Source: a virus. From it: DNA of 25,376 bases. A program made the position numbers and the translations under genes. Position 1 is the first letter of the stretch. Each line of letters starts with the position of its first letter. The stretch lies in the IMG/VR virus record IMGVR_UViG_3300045977_000195, positions 1 to 25,376 of that record. One strand, written 5' to 3'. Shown here piece after piece: positions 1-6,731 of this stretch. The notes under the pieces were generated by a model. It was not told where the DNA came from and made no database searches. It saw only the letters and a list, made by a program, of their open reading frames with translations.

Positions 1-67
1 GCGGCTTGAGCAGCCCACAGTGGCTACAATAGCCAGGACCAAACATCAGCCGCTCGAGATCACTCAC
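1..67 (-). CDS. Partial small zinc-ribbon-like protein (3' end outside window)
   Basis: The frame opens with GTG at 67-65, which overlaps the TGA of the preceding gene (66-64) as GTGA. A strong ribosome site, GGAGAAGG, lies about 4 nt upstream of the GTG. Only about 22 residues are inside the window, beginning MSDLERLMFGPGYCSHCG. The CSHCG knuckle suggests a zinc ribbon. The gene belongs to the leftward early operon and runs off the left edge. An alternative ATG at 46-44 in the same frame has no good ribosome site. Function is unknown. Confidence 0.55.
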   Translation of the reverse strand, partial: MSDLERLMFGPGYCSHCGLLKP

Positions 68-552
68 GACCCTTCTCCAGCGTAACGCTCGACCACCTCG
101 GCGCCGGGGAATTTGCGTTTGATCGCACCGATCGTCAGAAACGCCTGGGAGCTTGCCATCAGCGTCGCCACCTCGTCCGCGGTCACCATCACGACGTCCT
201 GGCCGTGCAGCTCGCGCACACGTTTGCCGGCGTACTTGTTGAGCGCCACCGCGACCTTGAACCCAGTCGTCGGACAAGATCCCAGGACGTAGCTGTCGTC
301 GGGGATCTGCGCCTCCTCGAGCGCTCGAGCACACGCCGCGTAGCCGCGCACCAGGGCGGCGCCCTGATCGATGATGTCGCGCGTCTCGCCGGTGACACAC
401 GCCTCGTGAAACAGCTCCTTCTGTTCGTGGAGCGCGATCGCCAGCTCCAGGTCAAGCGATCGCAGTGCAATCATCGTCCACCTGGCCTCGAATTGCTCCG
501 CAGCCGATGACGTCTCCTGGTGCCACTTGTTGAGGATCTGTGTCGGGGTCAT
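64..552 (-). CDS. Hypothetical phage protein, 162 aa
   Basis: The chosen start is ATG at 552-550, giving MTPTQILNKWHQ. It is preceded by GGGAGGGAAG at about 2-4 nt and overlaps the TGA of the upstream gene as ATGA, which indicates translational coupling. A start seven codons further upstream would lack this context. The protein is soluble, largely helical and acidic in its N-terminal half. It has no signal peptide and no motif I recognise. It is the second-last gene of the leftward operon downstream of the primase. It may be a small accessory protein of early infection, but no function can be assigned. Confidence 0.75.
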   Translation of the reverse strand: MTPTQILNKWHQETSSAAEQFEARWTMIALRSLDLELAIALHEQKELFHEACVTGETRDIIDQGAALVRGYAACARALEEAQIPDDSYVLGSCPTTGFKVAVALNKYAGKRVRELHGQDVVMVTADEVATLMASSQAFLTIGAIKRKFPGAEVVERYAGEGS

Positions 553-764
553 CGCTTCCCTCCCCGCAACCAATAGCGGATGTCAGACACGACGCTCTCC
601 ACCTTTTCAACCACCACGATGACCTCCTCCGATCGCATCGCGACCCTGGTGTCGCCGCCTGATCCGGTGCCGACACTCTCCACCTCGAACGGATTGATGT
701 AGCGCTCGTTGGTGGCGATGTGCTCGCCGGTGTTCGTGAAAACTTTCTCAGTCACCCTGATCAT
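549..764 (-). CDS. Small beta-rich protein, FlbD-like pattern, 71 aa
   Basis: It starts at ATG 764-762 with GGGGGAAG upstream, overlaps the preceding gene by 17 nt and the following gene by ATGA. The sequence INPFEVESVGTG, then TRVAM, then VIVVVEKVESVVSDI follows the pattern of short FlbD-type proteins: hydrophobic strands, a T-R-I/V strand and a closing V.E..e.V helix. This is pattern resemblance only. FlbD-type proteins are small cytoplasmic proteins and no flagellar role is implied here. The 67-aa protein at 17847-18050 shows a similar layout. Confidence 0.72.
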   Translation of the reverse strand: MIRVTEKVFTNTGEHIATNERYINPFEVESVGTGSGGDTRVAMRSEEVIVVVEKVESVVSDIRYWLRGGKR

Positions 765-954
765 GCTGCTTCCCCCACGGTAACAACCACCCCAACAGCC
801 GACCGCGCCGGCCGCGGATGTCGATCACATTCGGATGCCGCGCGAGCCATTGCCGTTCGTACTCCTCCTCCTCCTTGACCCACGCCTGGGCACGCGCCCA
901 GCCGACCGGATCCTCGGTTTTTAGACGCTGCTCCAACTCAAAAATATCGGCCAT
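748..954 (-). CDS. Hypothetical small acidic/basic protein, 68 aa
   Basis: The start is placed at ATG 954-952 (MADIFELEQRLK), because GGGAGGA lies about 4 nt upstream. An in-frame GTG at 975 has no comparable site. The first half is helical and rich in Glu (WVKEEEEYERQW). The second half is basic (IRGRRGRLLGWLLPWGK) with a hydrophobic patch that might contact membrane. It is the first gene after the AT-rich stretch downstream of the primase. Function unknown. Confidence 0.72.
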   Translation of the reverse strand: MADIFELEQRLKTEDPVGWARAQAWVKEEEEYERQWLARHPNVIDIRGRRGRLLGWLLPWGKQHDQGD

Positions 955-981
955 TTTGTCCTCCCTATTCGACACGCCGAC

Positions 982-1080
982 GTGACTGACTGACGCAAAA
1001 TTCTCTATTCTCTCCTACTCTCTCTTTTTACCCTTTTTTATTGATTCTTCCATTAAATTGAAAATACAGTCATTCGTCAC
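982..1080. repeat. AT-rich intergenic stretch with flanking GTGAC/GTCAC repeats (candidate origin)
   Basis: Between the primase stop and the next gene lies a markedly AT-rich, pyrimidine-rich segment (about 995-1066) in an otherwise GC-rich genome. GTGACTGACTGAC (982-994) stands on its left and CAGTCATTCGTCAC (1067-1080) on its right, roughly as an imperfect inverted repeat. CAGTCATT recurs at 1160-1167 and 1190-1197 inside the primase 3' end, and ATGACTGA (the inverse of the 7-base core) at 1133-1140. The layout is compatible with a melting element plus initiator sites next to the primase-helicase. A purine-rich mRNA leader is the alternative. Confidence 0.4.
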
Positions 1081-3923
1081 TAAAACCTGGTTCTGCCTTT
1101 CGGATCAGGACGTTGCCTCGGATGACGGGCGGATGACTGAGTTTTTGGAGAGGCCCTTTCAGTCATTGGGCCTTTTTCATCTCCGTCATCAGTCATTGCT
1201 CCGTCATCGTCTCCGTCACTGTTGTAGAAGAACGATTTCGTGGGGTGCTTTTCCTGCTCCGACCGTGCCAGTGTGACAGGGGTGTAATCGACCCAGGCCG
1301 GCGGCATCACCTGGTTGGGGTTCTCGCCTTCAGCGCTCACGTTGGTGGTCTTGCCGGCGCGCCACTTGTCGCTCGTGATGGTGTTCTTCCAGTGCTTGAG
1401 CCCATCGGGGTTGAGTTTGATGCAGCCGTAGTACCTGGCGCCGCTCTTCCGCATGCGCGCCTCGGCGTCGTTGATCGCGACGCGCTTGTCGCCCATGAGT
1501 GCAACGGACTGCACGAGGCGTTTGGGCGAGGGCACGCGATCAGTGCCGTACGTCTCGTCCCAATAGCTGGCAAACGCTGCGTAGACGTCGGGCTGCGACA
1601 CGACCCCATTGGGCTCACACTCGATGCACTCAGCAAAGAACCCGATCGCGACGTTGCTGTCGCGCTGGATCTCCTCGGCTGCCGCCTGGGCCTCGAGCGG
1701 GATCTCGAGCCGGCGATCGGCGAGCACCTTCTTGAGGCCTTCGACGGCCCAGGCGAGCACGCCAGGCATTTCGTGCTTGATGACGTAGTGAGCTGGGCTC
1801 GCGCATTTGTCCTTGGCCGCAATCCCCGCGGTACCGATCGGATTGTTTTGCACGAACACCTGGCGGCAATGCACCAGGATCAGACGGTTGGTGATCGCCT
1901 TGGTCGCCTCGCGGAACGTCGGCGGGTGATTGGTCGCCCAGGCGATCGGCCCCAGGTAGCGCCGATTAACATGCGGGCCGTTCTTGATGTTGAGCCCGAT
2001 GATCTCGCGGCTGATGATCGATTTGACGACGTCGCTGAGGTGTAGCTTGCCTTCAGTGAACACCTCGTGGACCACCCAGGCTAGGCGCCGGATGAAGGCC
2101 GACGTCCCATGCGGGTTCTCGAGCGCCGAGAGCGGCAGCGCGATCACCTCGCCGCCGTAGAGCGCAGTGATGACCTCGAGGAGCTGCGACTTGCCGGCGT
2201 TCGATGGGCCGATGAACACCAGCGCACGCGTGAGGTTCTTGTCGATCATGTTGACCAGGCCGATGCCGAGCACGCGCTGAAGCATTGCGACGTATTGCTT
2301 GCGAACCGCGGGCTCGCGATCGCCCAGGATCTCGTCCAGCATTTGCAGCCAGACCTTGCAGGGCGCCTTGGCGTCGTAATCGTACGGCACCCGCCAGGTG
2401 ACGTAGTGCTCGGGCTGCGCGATCTCGAGCATGCCGGTCAGTGGATAGAGCATGCCGTTGGCGACGGGCACCTGGGCGTCGTGCTGGTCGAACTTGATGT
2501 TGCGCCGGCAGACCTCGGGCTGCACCAGGATCCACTCACGCGTCTCGTTGCGGAGCTTGGTGTTGCTGACCCAGTCGAGCGCCTGGATGCCGATCTCGAT
2601 CTCGTTGTTGAGCTGGCGCTTGAGATCCTTGTCGTCCACGATCGACCAGCTCCCGCCGGCGTACCAGTAGGCGCCCTCGTTCGTGGTCATGATGCGTTCG
2701 CCGCGCTCACGCAGCGCCTCGAGCACAGCCTTGCCGAGCACGATGTGCATCTGTTTTTTCTTGGCGTCCTTCGGCGGCGGATCCTTCGGCTTCCGCTTCG
2801 CGCGAGCTGCGCCCATGTCGATCACGTTCTCGGCGTCGGCGCCGTCAGGTTGCTCAGCGGATTCTTTTGATGCGGTATCCTTTGGGGTGTAGCGCGGATC
2901 TTTAATCCACGTTTCGCACATGCCCCTGATGGTTTTCGCCTCTTCCCGCCAATCCCAATTTCCGGTACCACTCTTTTTCTGCGTTGCTCCGAGCACCTTT
3001 TCGACAACATCATCGACTGACATGCCCTGGTTGAGCAGTGCAGCTGTGACCGACAAGTGTGTTGCGTGGACGCCGCTGTCGCCGGCGCCGCCGTACGACA
3101 TTGCCGCGAGACGCGCATCGACATCGATCGGAGCCTGGTAGCCTTGCTCCTGGGCGACGCGCACAAAAGGGTTAGAGGAGGAGGGTGACGCGCCGGATCT
3201 GCCTACAGGACTGACACTGTCAGATCCGGCGCGCCGCTCGAGGATTGGTTGCTGTCTGGGGTTTGACCGATCCCCCAACCAGGCCCCGAGATCTTCAAGC
3301 GTGTACCTGGGTCCGTCGAGGTATTCGCATCGAACGTCGACCCAGCTATCGAATTTTGTGTTGTGGCTCCCCGGCAGTCGCATGAGGCGCGAGATCTCGC
3401 AGACTTGCGGATCTCCAGCGACGACGTCGCACACCAGCTTCAGTAACTCTTCAATCCGTTCCTGGTTCGCTTGCGCGTCGATCGCCTTGTCGAGCAGCCA
3501 ATACAGATGACGACCATGTCCACTGTGTACGATCGCGGTGGGTTTGCGTGACAGTCGCGCGATCGCTCTGTCAATCTCCTCGCTGGTCGCGTTGACCCCT
3601 TTGTAATCGATATCGGCCCAGATGCCCACACACTCCAGGCAATTTTTCTTGGATCGTGTGTCGGCTATCGTACATACGCAGAAGAACATTCCGCGCAGCT
3701 TAACGTCGTACGTCTCAACGAAATTGACGAGCTGGGCCGCGTCCCTGGTCGTGAGCCGATACTCAGGGCGCTGCCCTTCTGGCGGCGGTTTGTCGTTGGC
3801 GAGGCTCGAGAGATAGACCTTGCCGGTGGTTCGTCCGTCGCCAAACAGCGCCAGAATGAACGCAACGGCCGGATGCACATCGGCGCCCTCGCCGGATGCG
3901 TCAGCCTTCTTGCCCTTTTTCAT
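1080..3923 (-). CDS. Primase-helicase: prim-pol plus SF3/D5-type helicase, 947 aa
   Basis: This is probably the replication initiator enzyme of the phage. The N-terminal part carries a prim-pol-like core: DID at residues 104-106, HSGHGRH at about 133-139 and the LPGSHNTK segment at 183-190, matching the catalytic triad region of archaeo-eukaryotic/RepB-type primases. A Ser/Pro-rich linker (about 225-255) follows, then the D5 N-terminal region. The SF3 helicase domain has Walker A GPSNAGKS (572-579), a Walker B-like WVVHE (616-620) and the sensor-1 Asn in WATNHPP (662-668). The C-terminus is low complexity and ends KGRTRF. The ATG at 3923 has only a weak ribosome site (GAGA), so translation may depend on coupling or on the upstream hairpin. 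The gene follows the exonuclease and a conserved phage protein in a replication/recombination cluster. Family assignment is confident; exact biochemical activities are inferred. Confidence 0.93.
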   Translation of the reverse strand: MKKGKKADASGEGADVHPAVAFILALFGDGRTTGKVYLSSLANDKPPPEGQRPEYRLTTRDAAQLVNFVETYDVKLRGMFFCVCTIADTRSKKNCLECVGIWADIDYKGVNATSEEIDRAIARLSRKPTAIVHSGHGRHLYWLLDKAIDAQANQERIEELLKLVCDVVAGDPQVCEISRLMRLPGSHNTKFDSWVDVRCEYLDGPRYTLEDLGAWLGDRSNPRQQPILERRAGSDSVSPVGRSGASPSSSNPFVRVAQEQGYQAPIDVDARLAAMSYGGAGDSGVHATHLSVTAALLNQGMSVDDVVEKVLGATQKKSGTGNWDWREEAKTIRGMCETWIKDPRYTPKDTASKESAEQPDGADAENVIDMGAARAKRKPKDPPPKDAKKKQMHIVLGKAVLEALRERGERIMTTNEGAYWYAGGSWSIVDDKDLKRQLNNEIEIGIQALDWVSNTKLRNETREWILVQPEVCRRNIKFDQHDAQVPVANGMLYPLTGMLEIAQPEHYVTWRVPYDYDAKAPCKVWLQMLDEILGDREPAVRKQYVAMLQRVLGIGLVNMIDKNLTRALVFIGPSNAGKSQLLEVITALYGGEVIALPLSALENPHGTSAFIRRLAWVVHEVFTEGKLHLSDVVKSIISREIIGLNIKNGPHVNRRYLGPIAWATNHPPTFREATKAITNRLILVHCRQVFVQNNPIGTAGIAAKDKCASPAHYVIKHEMPGVLAWAVEGLKKVLADRRLEIPLEAQAAAEEIQRDSNVAIGFFAECIECEPNGVVSQPDVYAAFASYWDETYGTDRVPSPKRLVQSVALMGDKRVAINDAEARMRKSGARYYGCIKLNPDGLKHWKNTITSDKWRAGKTTNVSAEGENPNQVMPPAWVDYTPVTLARSEQEKHPTKSFFYNSDGDDDGAMTDDGDEKGPMTERASPKTQSSARHPRQRPDPKGRTRF
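1151..1177 (+). terminator. Weak terminator-like hairpin antisense to the primase 3' end
   Basis: AGGCCC (1151-1156) and GGGCCT (1168-1173) can pair, and the downstream arm runs into five T residues at 1173-1177 on the plus strand. It lies inside the primase gene and would act only on antisense transcription, for which I see no promoter. The stem is short and it may be a by-product of the CAGTCATT repeats in the loop. Confidence 0.2.
3189..3233. repeat. Perfect 13-bp inverted repeat within the primase linker
   Basis: CGCGCCGGATCTG (3189-3201) and CAGATCCGGCGCG (3221-3233) are exact reverse complements separated by 19 bp. Nested inside is a second perfect palindrome, CTGACA-C-TGTCAG (3211-3223). 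The two share CAG at 3221-3223, so they could form alternative hairpins. The element sits in codons for the Ser/Gly/Pro-rich linker between primase and helicase domains, where protein constraint is low. Its TGACA/TGTCA half-sites are the same as those in the plus-strand promoter operators. Confidence 0.7.
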
Positions 3924-3966
3924 GATCAGTCTCGGTCGCGTGGGGTTAAATCACGGCATTAAGGCC

Positions 3967-3989
3967 CCCAGGCCAACAGCAGGCCTGGG
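3967..3989. repeat. 8-bp hairpin upstream of the primase gene
   Basis: CCCAGGCC (3967-3974) pairs exactly with GGCCTGGG (3982-3989) around a 7-nt loop. It lies in the 82-bp gap between the 256-aa gene and the primase. On the transcribed strand it is followed by GGCCTTAATG rather than a run of U, so it is not a typical terminator. A processing or attenuation hairpin is possible. Confidence 0.5.
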
Positions 3990-4005
3990 AGCCCCGTAGG
4001 CGCGT

Positions 4006-4776
4006 TTAGAAGCGAGTCTTAGACTTTCCCTTGGCGGGCGCCTTTGACGTCTGCCTGGCCGCCTGTGTGGCTGCCGGCGTGGCCTTTGGCGGCTGCTTGG
4101 CGGCCGGTGGTGCTACCAGCTCGGGCTGATCGTCCTCCACCTCGTCGCTGCGGTCATCGCGATCGAGCGAAGCGAAATCATCCTTCGCTTCCCAGCCGAC
4201 GATCTTGAAGGTGGGGAATTTCACCTTTCCGTATTCGTCGTGCTTGTAGCTGCCCTGACCGATCTCGATGATCGGAAAATCATCGGGCCGCTGCCGCATC
4301 TGCGCGCCGTACTTTTTGCACAGCTCACCGATCGCATTGAGGCCGCCGGTGCTCGAGGTGGCGAACGTGTACAGCTCGCCATCGCTGTCTTGCAGGATCA
4401 GCAAATTGGTTTTCTGCCAGGGATCACGCGAGGTGCCGTCCTCCTGGGACTGCCATTGATCCTCGTCCATGTCGCCTAGCTCGTTGCGCTTTGGCGCCTG
4501 GTAGCCGGTAGCGACGCGGCCGCCGACAAAATCGGTCGGCTTGTTGTCCCACCAGCGCTGCCAGCCAATCACCAGGTTGTCCATGTTGGCGGTGAACTGT
4601 GTGCCGTCCTCGATCGGCTCGTCGTCCTCGCCGGCGGTCCAATCACCTTTGCTGAATTTCAGCAGCTTGCCGATGATCGCGGTTTGTCTGACGCTGTTGC
4701 CGTATGCGGTGAAGGGGTTCTCGCCTGTCGTTGCCAGCTCCCTGCTACCGTTTTGCCTTTCCAGTTCTTTTGACAT
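4006..4776 (-). CDS. Conserved phage replication-cluster protein, possible DNA-binding, 256 aa
   Basis: The start is ATG 4776-4774 (MSKELERQNG), chosen because AGGAGA lies about 5 nt upstream. An in-frame ATG at 4809 lacks such a site. The core (about residues 30-195) resembles a conserved phage protein family, usually annotated hypothetical, as I remember it: GKLLKFSKGDW, WQRWWDNKP, GYQAPKRNELGD, SRDPWQKTN, FATSSTGGLNAIGELCKKYG and KVKFPTFKIVGW. The C-terminal third is a disordered acidic, then Ala/Pro/Lys-rich tail ending KSKTRF. Its place between the exonuclease and primase, with a structured core and flexible tail, fits an ssDNA-binding or recombination-partner role, but that is inference. 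The -TRF ending is shared with the primase. Confidence 0.85.
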   Translation of the reverse strand: MSKELERQNGSRELATTGENPFTAYGNSVRQTAIIGKLLKFSKGDWTAGEDDEPIEDGTQFTANMDNLVIGWQRWWDNKPTDFVGGRVATGYQAPKRNELGDMDEDQWQSQEDGTSRDPWQKTNLLILQDSDGELYTFATSSTGGLNAIGELCKKYGAQMRQRPDDFPIIEIGQGSYKHDEYGKVKFPTFKIVGWEAKDDFASLDRDDRSDEVEDDQPELVAPPAAKQPPKATPAATQAARQTSKAPAKGKSKTRF

Positions 4777-5884
4777 TGCTGTCTCCTGCTTGCGTTCGGC
4801 CTGGCTCATGCGCGGCCGGATCAGAGCTGTCTGCTCCGATTAGGATGAGCAGTCGATCGGTCGGCTCGCCGACCGTGTTGTACTGCCCGATATCCACACC
4901 CGCGGCCTCTGCGGCTTCGCGGATCTTTTTGTTATCCCATGATTCTCGACCTTTGACGCTGGACCAGCTCACGATGCCTGGTACCTTGCGGATGCCCTTA
5001 TCGCGCAGCCGGCTTTTCAGCTCATCCTGCTTGGCGCGCATCAGCGCATCACATGCGTCGCGACTATGCTCTGCCCCTTTGACAGCTCGGGCGAGATCCT
5101 CGATCTCCGAGACAAATTGCTTGTCGAGTTTTACGTCATTATCTGCAAACGGCAGATTCCGACGCTCGATCCCGCATGCGCGCGTAAATGGGCAGTGTCT
5201 GCATTCGGCGCCGCCGGCGATCCAACCCTCCGGCGGGAGCTTGTCGACCGATGTTGCGCGCATGATGCGCTGCGCGCGGTCTTGCGCCGACTGGTAGATC
5301 CGCTCGTCATATGCGACGACGAACTCGGTGACCTCCGACCAGAATGATGCGTCGATGTACGACAGCAGCGCATGCGTCGGTCGGTGTGGGGTCTTGGTGC
5401 GGATCAGGCCGAGCTGCACCTGGGTCTGATAGGTGTGCTGGCTCTTCGCTTCAGCCAGGTTCGTACGCGGGTCACTAGACTTGCACTCGAGCGTGACGCA
5501 GTCGCCGCAGTCGGCCGTGATCGCCTTGCGCTCGAGTGGTGTGAGCCGCACGGCCAGGCCGTCCGGTGTCGCGCTCAGATGTTTGTGTGCAAATGTTTTC
5601 TGCGAACGCCCAGCGAACAGCAGGCGCCGGCCGAATTTCTTCCGCATCGCCGGCACCCAAAGCATGCGCTCGATCACGCTGCCGCGCTTCCTGGCGCCCC
5701 AGCTCTCGGTAAATTCAGGATCCCGCTCGACGCCCAGCTCGGTGCCTTCGTTCTTGCGCCAGTACGTCTGGCGAATGCAGGCGCCGATCTCGGAGGCACC
5801 GACCGTCGAGGCGCGATCGCTCGAGCTGAAGGCCGGCTCGGCGTGCGAGACGTAGGCGTCGATAGCAGTCTTGATGATTGTCAT
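4745..5884 (-). CDS. Cas4/RecB-like PD-(D/E)XK exonuclease with Fe-S cysteines, 379 aa
   Basis: The start is ATG 5884-5882 with GGGGGA about 5 nt upstream; an upstream TTG extension is unlikely. Motifs in order are ASEIGACIRQTYW (about 30-42, with C36), ATPDGL (D108), TLECKSSD (E133 and K135, the E-x-K of the PD-(D/E)XK fold), QTQVQLGL (153-160) and the cysteine cluster ECRHCPFTRAC (C228, C231, C237). C36 plus the three late cysteines match the four-Cys iron-sulphur arrangement of Cas4/AddB-type nucleases. A charged helical region (about 250-320) and a C-terminal SWSSVKGRESWD...PTDRL block follow, as in YqaJ/Cas4-like phage exonucleases. Likely role: end resection for recombination-dependent replication, with the neighbouring 256-aa protein. 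Confidence 0.88.
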   Translation of the reverse strand: MTIIKTAIDAYVSHAEPAFSSSDRASTVGASEIGACIRQTYWRKNEGTELGVERDPEFTESWGARKRGSVIERMLWVPAMRKKFGRRLLFAGRSQKTFAHKHLSATPDGLAVRLTPLERKAITADCGDCVTLECKSSDPRTNLAEAKSQHTYQTQVQLGLIRTKTPHRPTHALLSYIDASFWSEVTEFVVAYDERIYQSAQDRAQRIMRATSVDKLPPEGWIAGGAECRHCPFTRACGIERRNLPFADNDVKLDKQFVSEIEDLARAVKGAEHSRDACDALMRAKQDELKSRLRDKGIRKVPGIVSWSSVKGRESWDNKKIREAAEAAGVDIGQYNTVGEPTDRLLILIGADSSDPAAHEPGRTQAGDSNVKRTGKAKR

Positions 5885-6011
5885 GCGAATCCCCCGCTGT
5901 GACGGCGTCCACGTTAGATGGCGAGCCGTCCAAGTCAAGTTGCCGTGATGCGGTGGCTCGGCACCGCTGTGGATACCAGGCCTTGTGGTTAGATCGGTGC
6001 TGACGAATCAG

Positions 6012-6338
6012 TCACGACCAGGGAGGGGACATCCTATGTCGTACGCACTCGTCGCTTACGTCAGCGTCTCGCTCGGCGCCTGCATCGGCATTCTTGTTGC
6101 CGGCATTTGCAGTGCGAGCGGCGATCCGTGAGCGAAACCTTTTTCGAAAGTCTCTTCGATCGCGCGCGAGATCAATGCGATCGAGAAGAGGTTCTGTGTA
6201 ATAGCCGAGCCCGTAGCCGATCAGGATGCCGGCCAGGAGCTGGTAGTCCACGAGCCACTGGTAGAGCCACCAGCTCTGCTTATGCGCGTCCCACCACCAG
6301 CTCAGCTGATGGAGTTGAAAGGTGATCTCGTCAATCAC
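6012..6338 (-). CDS. Small membrane-associated hypothetical protein, 108 aa
   Basis: The only plausible start is GTG 6338-6336, overlapping the TGA of the upstream gene by 8 nt, consistent with coupling. The N-terminal third is Trp/His-rich (HQLSWWWDAHKQSWWLYQWL). It is followed by one likely transmembrane segment (LLAGILIGYGLGYYTEPLL, about 34-52) and a strongly basic juxtamembrane stretch. The last 35-40 residues look unstructured and are overlapped by an opposite-strand ORF with a strong ribosome site. Function is unknown; a membrane-anchored accessory protein is plausible. Confidence 0.6.
   Translation of the reverse strand: MIDEITFQLHQLSWWWDAHKQSWWLYQWLVDYQLLAGILIGYGLGYYTEPLLDRIDLARDRRDFRKRFRSRIAARTANAGNKNADAGAERDADVSDECVRHRMSPPWS
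6036..6131 (+). CDS. 31-aa one-helix membrane peptide, antisense to the leftward operon
   Basis: The ATG at 6036 is preceded by GGGAGGGGAC at about 5 nt, one of the strongest ribosome sites here. The product has one hydrophobic segment (ALVAYVSVSLGACIGILVAG, residues 4-23) and a short polar end. It is the only plus-strand gene candidate within the leftward operon. It overlaps the 3' end of the 108-aa gene. I see no convincing -35/-10 pair, though GAATCAGTCACG upstream recalls the GTCAC leader element found before other plus-strand genes. Confidence 0.5.
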   Translation: MSYALVAYVSVSLGACIGILVAGICSASGDP

Positions 6339-6672
6339 GCGGCGGCCCGTCTGGCATCTTCTCGCTCACCATGTCGATCGCGTTCGCGATCGTATGCATC
6401 TGCTCGCCGATGTCCGCGAGCTGCACCGCGATGTTGTCGAGGCCGGCGCGGAGCTGCTGCGCCAGGATGCCGGCGCCGTAATCGGCCGCGGCCGTGTACA
6501 TGAACGCGACCACCAGCTCGGGATGTTTCGTTGCGTAGCCTTTGCCAAATCGCTCATCGACCAATTGCTTGGCGTGAAACATGTAATGGTCGGCCGTCGT
6601 CACCGCCTGCTCGAGCAGTCGTTGACTGCTGATGTCGATCGGGTGTTCGCCGCGATCGGGCAAAATTGTCAT
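6331..6672 (-). CDS. Hypothetical helical phage protein, 113 aa
   Basis: The ATG at 6672-6670 has GGAGAGATCTC immediately upstream, with GGAGA about 6 nt away. The protein is soluble and mostly helical, with ADHYMFHAKQLVDERFGKGYATKHPELVVAFMYTAAADYGAG in the centre and an amphipathic C-terminal helix (LADIGEQMHTIANAIDMVSEKM). It begins just downstream of the terminator that closes the PEP-CTERM pair, so its transcription needs read-through or a local promoter. No family recognised. Confidence 0.72.
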   Translation of the reverse strand: MTILPDRGEHPIDISSQRLLEQAVTTADHYMFHAKQLVDERFGKGYATKHPELVVAFMYTAAADYGAGILAQQLRAGLDNIAVQLADIGEQMHTIANAIDMVSEKMPDGPPRD

Positions 6673-6690
6673 GAGATCTCTCCGCTAAAG

Positions 6691-6719
6691 AAAAAGGGCG
6701 GGGTGCCACACCCCCGCCC
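6691..6719 (-). terminator. Rho-independent terminator after the PEP-CTERM pair
   Basis: Read on the minus strand, GGGCGGGGGTG and CACCCCGCCC form a GC-rich stem (one bulged base) with a very short loop, followed by TTTTTCTTT. It starts 13 bp after the stop of the 230-aa PEP-CTERM gene. This is a textbook intrinsic terminator inside an otherwise continuous minus-strand gene array. Confidence 0.8.
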
Positions 6720-6731
6720 CCTCGCCACAAC

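Noticed and set aside
1245-2870. Long plus-strand frames (266 and 253 aa) opposite the primase
   Set aside because: They are antisense shadows of the SF3 helicase and linker codons; no ribosome sites or motifs.
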